Shown piece after piece: positions 13,035-14,000 of a stretch of 14,000 bases of DNA. The stretch's first letter is position 1, and each line of letters starts with the position of its first letter. The position numbers were made by a program, and so were the translations under genes. The notes under the pieces are model-generated. The model was not told the origin of the DNA. It saw only the letters and a program-made list of their open reading frames with translations, and made no database searches. This DNA is from Microbacteriaceae bacterium (GTDB taxonomy: Bacteria; Actinomycetota; Actinomycetes; Actinomycetales; Microbacteriaceae): NCBI GenBank assembly GCA_022701925.1, contig JAKONM010000067.1, forward strand, positions 1-14,000, read 5' to 3'.

Positions 13035-14000
13035 ATGACGAGCGCGACGCAGCAGACGGCGACCCCCGTCGACGTCGCCATGCGGCGCGCCCTCGAGCTG
13101 GCGGCGCTGGGCCCGGCGGGCGACCGCAACCCGCGGGTCGGCTGCGTGCTGCTGTCCCCCGAGGGGACGCCGATCGCGGAGGGCCACCACCGCGGGGCCG
13201 GCACCCCGCACGCGGAGGTCGACGCGCTGGCGCAGCTGCCGGAGGGCGGGGCCCGGGGCGCGACGGCGGTCGTCACGCTGGAGCCCTGCGACCACGTCGG
13301 GCTCACCGGTCCGTGCTCGGTGGCGCTGATCGAGGCCGGGATCGCCCGGGTCGTCCACGCGCAGACCGACGGCCACCCCGAGGCTCGGGGCGGCGCCGAG
13401 CGGCTGCGCGCCGCGGGCGTCCACGTGGAGTCCGGGGTGCTCGAGCAGGAGGCCGCGGCGCTGAACGAACGGTGGAACGCCGCGCTGCGGCTCGGCCGAC
13501 CCTGGGTGACGGCCAAGTGGGCGTCGAGCCTGGACGGCCGCATCGCCGCGGCCGACGGCAGCAGCCGCTGGATCACGGGACCCGAGGCGCGCGCCGACGT
13601 GCACCGGTGGCGCGCGGACCACGGCGCGATCGTCGTCGGCGCCGGCACGCTGGCCGCCGATGATCCGGCCCTCACCGCGCGGGGCGCCGAGGGCCTGCTG
13701 CCCCATCAGCCGCTGCCCGTCGTCGTCGGCGGGCCGCGCCCGTCGGACGACGCCGCGGTCCGGCGGCACCCCCGCCCGCTGCTCCACGTGCCCGGCCACG
13801 ACCCCGCCGCGGCGCTGGCCGCGATCGCGGAGGAGGGCGCCACGAGCGCCTTCCTCGAGGGCGGCCCCACCGTCGTCTCGGCGTGGATCGCCGCGGGCCT
13901 CGTGGACGAGGTGCTCGTGTACCTGGCGCCGACCCTGATCGGCGGGGACCGGACGGCCACGGGCGACCTCGGGGTCGCCACCATCGCGGGGCAGCGCCGG
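13035..14000 (+). CDS. ribD: Bifunctional riboflavin biosynthesis deaminase/reductase RibD (3' partial)
   Basis: Second and third steps of riboflavin synthesis from GTP: deamination of the pyrimidine intermediate, then NADPH-dependent ribosyl reduction. The first 322 codons are open to the window edge with no stop; the C-terminus is missing. The deaminase domain (about 14-145) has the zinc set His59, Cys85 and Cys94, with catalytic Glu61 in HAEVDAL and EPCDHVGLTGPC. The reductase domain follows with KWASSLDGRIAAADG (161-175), SRWITGPEARADVHRWRA (177-194), VGAGTLAADDPALT (201-214) and LEGGPTVVSAWI (274-285). In the zinc loop, Leu89 stands where many RibD proteins have Arg (HxGRT). The ATG at 13035 is set by a good Shine-Dalgarno, and the FMN riboswitch upstream confirms the operon. 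The other rib genes are expected downstream, outside the window. Confidence 0.97.
   Translation, partial: MTSATQQTATPVDVAMRRALELAALGPAGDRNPRVGCVLLSPEGTPIAEGHHRGAGTPHAEVDALAQLPEGGARGATAVVTLEPCDHVGLTGPCSVALIEAGIARVVHAQTDGHPEARGGAERLRAAGVHVESGVLEQEAAALNERWNAALRLGRPWVTAKWASSLDGRIAAADGSSRWITGPEARADVHRWRADHGAIVVGAGTLAADDPALTARGAEGLLPHQPLPVVVGGPRPSDDAAVRRHPRPLLHVPGHDPAAALAAIAEEGATSAFLEGGPTVVSAWIAAGLVDEVLVYLAPTLIGGDRTATGDLGVATIAGQRR

Noticed and set aside
12827..13663. Open frame on the plus strand spanning the riboswitch and ribD
   Set aside because: It crosses the FMN aptamer and is out of frame with ribD, whose frame shows all deaminase and reductase motifs. The product is Arg/Gly-rich without motifs.
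1..14000. Mobile element, CRISPR array, tRNA or phage genes
   Set aside because: I saw no transposase or integrase motifs, no spaced direct repeats, no tRNA cloverleaf with TTCGA loop in a gap, and no flanking repeats; the gaps are short and explained by hairpins, promoters and the riboswitch.

Overview
This window looks like chromosomal DNA from a high-GC Gram-positive bacterium (Actinomycetota). The family is my inference: probably Micrococcales, possibly near Brachybacterium/Dermabacteraceae. The basis is very high GC with G/C-ending codons, actinobacterial-type SdhC/SdhD, Shine-Dalgarno-less starts beside TANNNT -10 boxes, and an FMN riboswitch ahead of ribD with a translational-type expression platform. 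Nothing points to a mobile element, phage or CRISPR; this is mostly housekeeping sequence.

Layout. Positions 2-3526 hold sdhC (5' end outside the window), sdhD, sdhA and sdhB, the four subunits of succinate dehydrogenase (complex II), closed by a composite hairpin terminator at 3550-3593. Positions 3723-5462 encode a secreted protein of unknown function: a signal peptide, three tandem ~100-residue Ig-like repeats and a beta-propeller-like C-terminal half. A perfect 34-bp palindrome (5473-5506) separates it from convergent ptsI (minus strand, 5525-7186), enzyme I of the sugar phosphotransferase system. Divergent from ptsI come a YihY/BrkB-family membrane protein (7322-8566), then xth (exonuclease III, 8655-9497) and trpS (tryptophanyl-tRNA synthetase, 9539-10543). 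Next are an FAD-dependent D-amino-acid-dehydrogenase-like protein (10630-11745) and an alpha/beta hydrolase (11833-12750).

The right end carries an FMN riboswitch (12812-12942) and the first 322 codons of ribD (13035 onwards, running off the window), the start of a riboflavin operon. The segment between aptamer and ribD start is the most interesting non-coding DNA here. One anti-Shine-Dalgarno strand can pair perfectly with three partners: a Shine-Dalgarno look-alike abutting aptamer stem P1, a local hairpin arm, and the real ribD Shine-Dalgarno. A plausible FMN-controlled translation switch can therefore be read from the bases.

One functional link stands out: FMN and FAD made by the Rib pathway are cofactors for SdhA and the FAD oxidoreductase. 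This is metabolic rather than a shared operon. I found no convincing new multi-gene system. The secreted repeat protein and the riboswitch expression platform are the best candidates for something not yet well described.
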